Below, one piece after another: positions 3,737 to 6,053 of a DNA stretch of 6,053 nucleotides. The stretch comes from Clostridium sp. CAG:273 (GTDB taxonomy: Bacteria > Bacillota > Clostridia > TANB77 > CAG-508). The stretch is taken from assembly GCA_000438355.1 (NCBI GenBank), contig FR901478.1, forward strand, positions 7,818 through 13,870. The letters run 5' to 3'. The position numbers and the translations under genes are program-made. Under the pieces are notes generated by a model. The model did not search any database, was not told where the DNA came from, and worked only from the letters and a program-made list of their open reading frames with translations. The number at the start of each line of letters is the position of its first letter. Position 1 is the stretch's first letter.

Positions 3737-5878
3737 TTACTTTTCTTGTTTTTCTTCACTTGCTTCTATTTTATTTCCTACTTCTAGGTCTTTCATACTT
3801 AAATTAATTCTATCTTGATTGTCTATATCTACAACTTTTACTGTAATCTCGTCTCCAACAGATAAAACATCTTCTACTTTGTCTACCCTTTTACTAGATA
3901 TCTTAGAAATGTGAAGTAGTCCTTCTTTTCCTCCTCCAATATCTACAAATGCTCCAAATGACATAATTCTTGTAACAACTCCGTCGTATATTCCTCCAAC
4001 TTCAACGTCTTTTGCAATATCTGTAATCATTTTCATTGCTTTTTTTCCGCTTTCTGTATCTGTTGAATATACAAATACTCTTCCATCATCCTCTATGTCT
4101 ATTTTTACTCCTGTTGCATCAATTATTTTATTTATCATTTTTCCACTTGGTCCGATTACATCTTTTATTTTGTCTGGATTTATTGTTTCTGTCATAATTC
4201 TAGGTGCATATTTAGATATATCTGCTCTTGGCTCAGAAATAACTGGTAACATTACATTGTCTAATATATAGTCTCTTGCAATTTTAGTTCTTTCAAATGC
4301 TTCTTCTATAATATCATATGTTAGTCCGTCTATTTTAATGTCTACTTGTATTGCAGTTATTCCATCTTTTGTACCACCTACCTTAAAGTCCATATCTCCA
4401 AAGAAGTCTTCTATTCCTTGAATATCTGTAAGCATTATGTAATTATTTGGATTTTCTTTGTCTGTAACTAAACCTGTTGAAATTCCTGCTACTGGTTTTT
4501 TAATAGGAACTCCTGCATCCATAAGCGCTAATGTACTACCACAAATACTTGCTTGAGATGTAGAACCATTTGAAGAAAGTACTTCAGATACAACTCTTAT
4601 AGCATAAGGAAATTCTGCTTCTGATGGTATTACTGGAACTAAAGCTTTTTCTGCTAATGCTCCATGTCCAATTTCTCTTCTTCCTGGTCCACGTGAAGTT
4701 CTTGCCTCTCCAACACTATATGGTGGGAAGTTATATTGGTGCATATATCTTTTTGCTTCTTCCTCATCTATTCCATCTAACATTTGTTCTTCACTTTTCA
4801 TTCCAAGTGTTACAATTGACATTACTTGTGTTTGACCTCTTGTAAATATTGCACTACCATGTACTCTTGGAAGTAGCCCAACTTCACAAGAAAGTGGTCT
4901 TATTTCATCTATTTTTCTTCCATCTGGTCTTTTATGTTCTTTTAGTATCATTTCTCTTACACAAGCTTTTTCTAAGTCATGAATACTTCCTGCTATATCT
5001 GCTGCTATTTCTTCTACTTTTTCTTCTCCATATTTCTCTAAGAAGTAATTATTTATATCTTCTGTAATTTTTTCTATATTAGCATCTCTTACCTCTTTAT
5101 CTTGGGCTTGTACATCTTTGTACATTCTTTCTTTAAAGTTTTCTTCTACTTCTTTATATATTTCTACATCTGTTGCAAATGATTTATATTCAAATTTTGG
5201 CTTTCCTATTTCTTCTTTAATTTTAGAAATAAATTCACAAAGTTTCTTTATTTCAGAATGTCCCGATTTTATAGCTTGTAGCATAATATCATTTGGTATT
5301 TCGTCTGCTCCTGCTTCTATCATTGTTATTTTTTCTAAAGTACCTGCAACTGTTAAATTTAGTTTACTTTTTTCTCTTTCTGCAACTGTTGGATTTATTA
5401 TAATATTTCCATCTACATAGCCTACAGAAACTGCTGCTGTTGGTCCTCCAAAAGGTATATCTGATATTGAAAGTGCTGCTGATGCACCAATCATTGCACA
5501 TACTTCTGGGCTATTGTCTTGCTCTACAGATAAAACTGTTGCTACAACACATACATCGTTTCTAAAGTCCTTTGGAAACAAAGGTCTTAATGGTCTGTCT
5601 ATTGCTCTTGATGTTAATATTGCTTTATCTGCTGGTTTTCCTTCTCTTTTTGTATAACTTCCTGGTATTTTTCCAACTGCATATAGTTTTTCTTCGTAAT
5701 CTACTGATAATGGAAAGAAATCAATTCCTTCCTTAGGCTCTTTTGCTGCTGTTACATTTACCATAACAACAGTATCTCCATATCTTACTATTACATTTCC
5801 ATTTGTAAGTTCTGCAACCTTTCCTGTTTCAATTGTTAATTTTCTTCCTGCTAATTCTGTTTCATACATTTTGTACAT
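3737..5878 (-). CDS. pnp: Polyribonucleotide nucleotidyltransferase (PNPase)
   Basis: This is polynucleotide phosphorylase, a trimeric 3'-5' exoribonuclease that uses phosphate to release nucleoside diphosphates and can add tails in reverse; it acts in mRNA decay and RNA quality control. The 713 residues match the family's usual length. Domains in order are the first RNase PH core (about 5-145, with TSRAIDRPLRPLFP at 89-102), an all-helical linker (about 150-305), the second RNase PH core (about 315-545), a KH domain (565-620, with IGPSGK at 575-580 as its GxxG loop) and an S1 domain (625-697, with GAFVDI and EGLLHIS). Active-site features are present: FTRGQTQ (345-351), GPGRREIGHG (397-406), SSNGSTSQASICG (435-447, phosphate binding) and DFFGDMDFK (491-499). 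In that last motif Asp491, Asp497 and Lys499 correspond to Asp486, Asp492 and Lys494 of the E. coli enzyme. The start at 5878 is favoured over Met4 by ribosome-binding-site spacing. In many bacteria rpsO precedes pnp; the window ends too soon to tell. Confidence 0.98.
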   Translation of the reverse strand: MYKMYETELAGRKLTIETGKVAELTNGNVIVRYGDTVVMVNVTAAKEPKEGIDFFPLSVDYEEKLYAVGKIPGSYTKREGKPADKAILTSRAIDRPLRPLFPKDFRNDVCVVATVLSVEQDNSPEVCAMIGASAALSISDIPFGGPTAAVSVGYVDGNIIINPTVAEREKSKLNLTVAGTLEKITMIEAGADEIPNDIMLQAIKSGHSEIKKLCEFISKIKEEIGKPKFEYKSFATDVEIYKEVEENFKERMYKDVQAQDKEVRDANIEKITEDINNYFLEKYGEEKVEEIAADIAGSIHDLEKACVREMILKEHKRPDGRKIDEIRPLSCEVGLLPRVHGSAIFTRGQTQVMSIVTLGMKSEEQMLDGIDEEEAKRYMHQYNFPPYSVGEARTSRGPGRREIGHGALAEKALVPVIPSEAEFPYAIRVVSEVLSSNGSTSQASICGSTLALMDAGVPIKKPVAGISTGLVTDKENPNNYIMLTDIQGIEDFFGDMDFKVGGTKDGITAIQVDIKIDGLTYDIIEEAFERTKIARDYILDNVMLPVISEPRADISKYAPRIMTETINPDKIKDVIGPSGKMINKIIDATGVKIDIEDDGRVFVYSTDTESGKKAMKMITDIAKDVEVGGIYDGVVTRIMSFGAFVDIGGGKEGLLHISKISSKRVDKVEDVLSVGDEITVKVVDIDNQDRINLSMKDLEVGNKIEASEEKQEK

Positions 5879-5887
5879 AAAAAATCA

Positions 5888-5893
5888 TCCTTT
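5888..5893 (-). promoter_or_regulatory. Ribosome binding site of pnp
   Basis: AAAGGA on the minus strand lies 9 bases upstream of ATG 5878 but 18 bases upstream of the alternative in-frame Met4 codon (5869). This supports the MYKMYETELAG start. Confidence 0.65.
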
Positions 5894-5948
5894 CTTTTTC
5901 TGAAACAATACTAAATTAGTGTAACCTCTATTATAAACTAGCCATTTT

Positions 5949-5977
5949 ATTATATATTTTCTCTTATTGTTTAGTAA
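5949..5977 (-). promoter_or_regulatory. Candidate promoter upstream of pnp
   Basis: On the minus strand TTACTA (5977-5972), a 17-base spacer and TATAAT (5954-5949) form a promoter-like pair with a weak -35. A second perfect TATAAT is at 5935-5930, but 17 bases upstream of it there is only AATATA. Either could start pnp transcription, giving leaders of roughly 45-65 bases. Because the region is extremely AT-rich, chance -10 boxes are likely. No strong leader hairpin for RNase processing or autoregulation was seen. Confidence 0.4.
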
Positions 5978-6053
5978 TAAATATAATTTTAAAGTACATT
6001 TAATTAATTAAGATTGATAATACATGTATAAAAATATTTATAAAATTATTTGT

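Noticed and set aside
4624..5420. Three plus-strand open frames opposite pnp
   Set aside because: They are antisense shadows of the well-supported pnp gene, with Leu/Phe/His-rich or Ser/Ile-rich composition from AT-rich complementary codons.
5908..5918. Short palindrome ACTAAATTAGT in the pnp leader as a regulatory hairpin
   Set aside because: The arms are only five bases with a one-base centre, too small for a stable RNA hairpin of the kind processed in some pnp leaders.
6000..6029. Palindromes TTAATTAATTAA and ATACATGTAT near the right edge
   Set aside because: They are short A/T-rich palindromes expected by chance at this base composition, with no gene-linked position visible before the window ends.

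Overview
This is a very AT-rich bacterial window whose five genes all lie on the minus strand. It looks like chromosome from a low-GC Firmicute, most likely a member of the Clostridia. The reasons are strong A/T codon bias, AAGGAG-type ribosome binding sites, sigma-A-like promoters with 17-bp spacers, TGG for Trp (standard code), and an Asp23/Gls24-type domain, a family largely confined to Gram-positive bacteria. The species cannot be named from this sequence.

Layout in the direction of transcription (right to left): (1) pnp, polynucleotide phosphorylase, 5878-3737, full length with all domains. (2) After a 211-bp spacer, a membrane-anchored family 2 glycosyltransferase of the processive-synthase type, 3525-2266, with its own promoter (TTGTAA-N17-TATAAT) and a strong directional terminator at 2227-2184. 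(3) A 357-bp non-coding gap with an 11-bp perfect hairpin and a possible gene fossil. (4) A type II toxin-antitoxin operon: Phd/YefM-like antitoxin 1908-1672 and RelE/ParE-like toxin 1682-1365, overlapping by 11 bp. It has an extended -10 promoter overlapped by an inverted repeat (the probable autoregulatory operator) and a terminator at 1261-1230. (5) A 344-bp non-coding gap with unusual structure. (6) A two-domain protein, 1020-133, with an N-terminal P-loop nucleotide-binding domain and a C-terminal Asp23/Gls24 (DUF322) domain, driven by a good extended -10 promoter.

Apart from the two-gene toxin-antitoxin operon, each gene appears to be its own transcription unit. pnp and the glycosyltransferase are ordinary chromosomal genes. 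The toxin-antitoxin pair has its own promoter and terminator and non-coding DNA on both sides, so it reads as a small self-contained insertion between housekeeping genes. No pathway links the genes.

The most interesting item is the P-loop/Asp23 fusion protein, which joins a nucleotide switch to a domain normally found alone in envelope-stress proteins and starts with a tandem five-residue repeat. I see no CRISPR array, transposase, phage gene, rRNA or tRNA. I do not see clear proof of a wholly new system.
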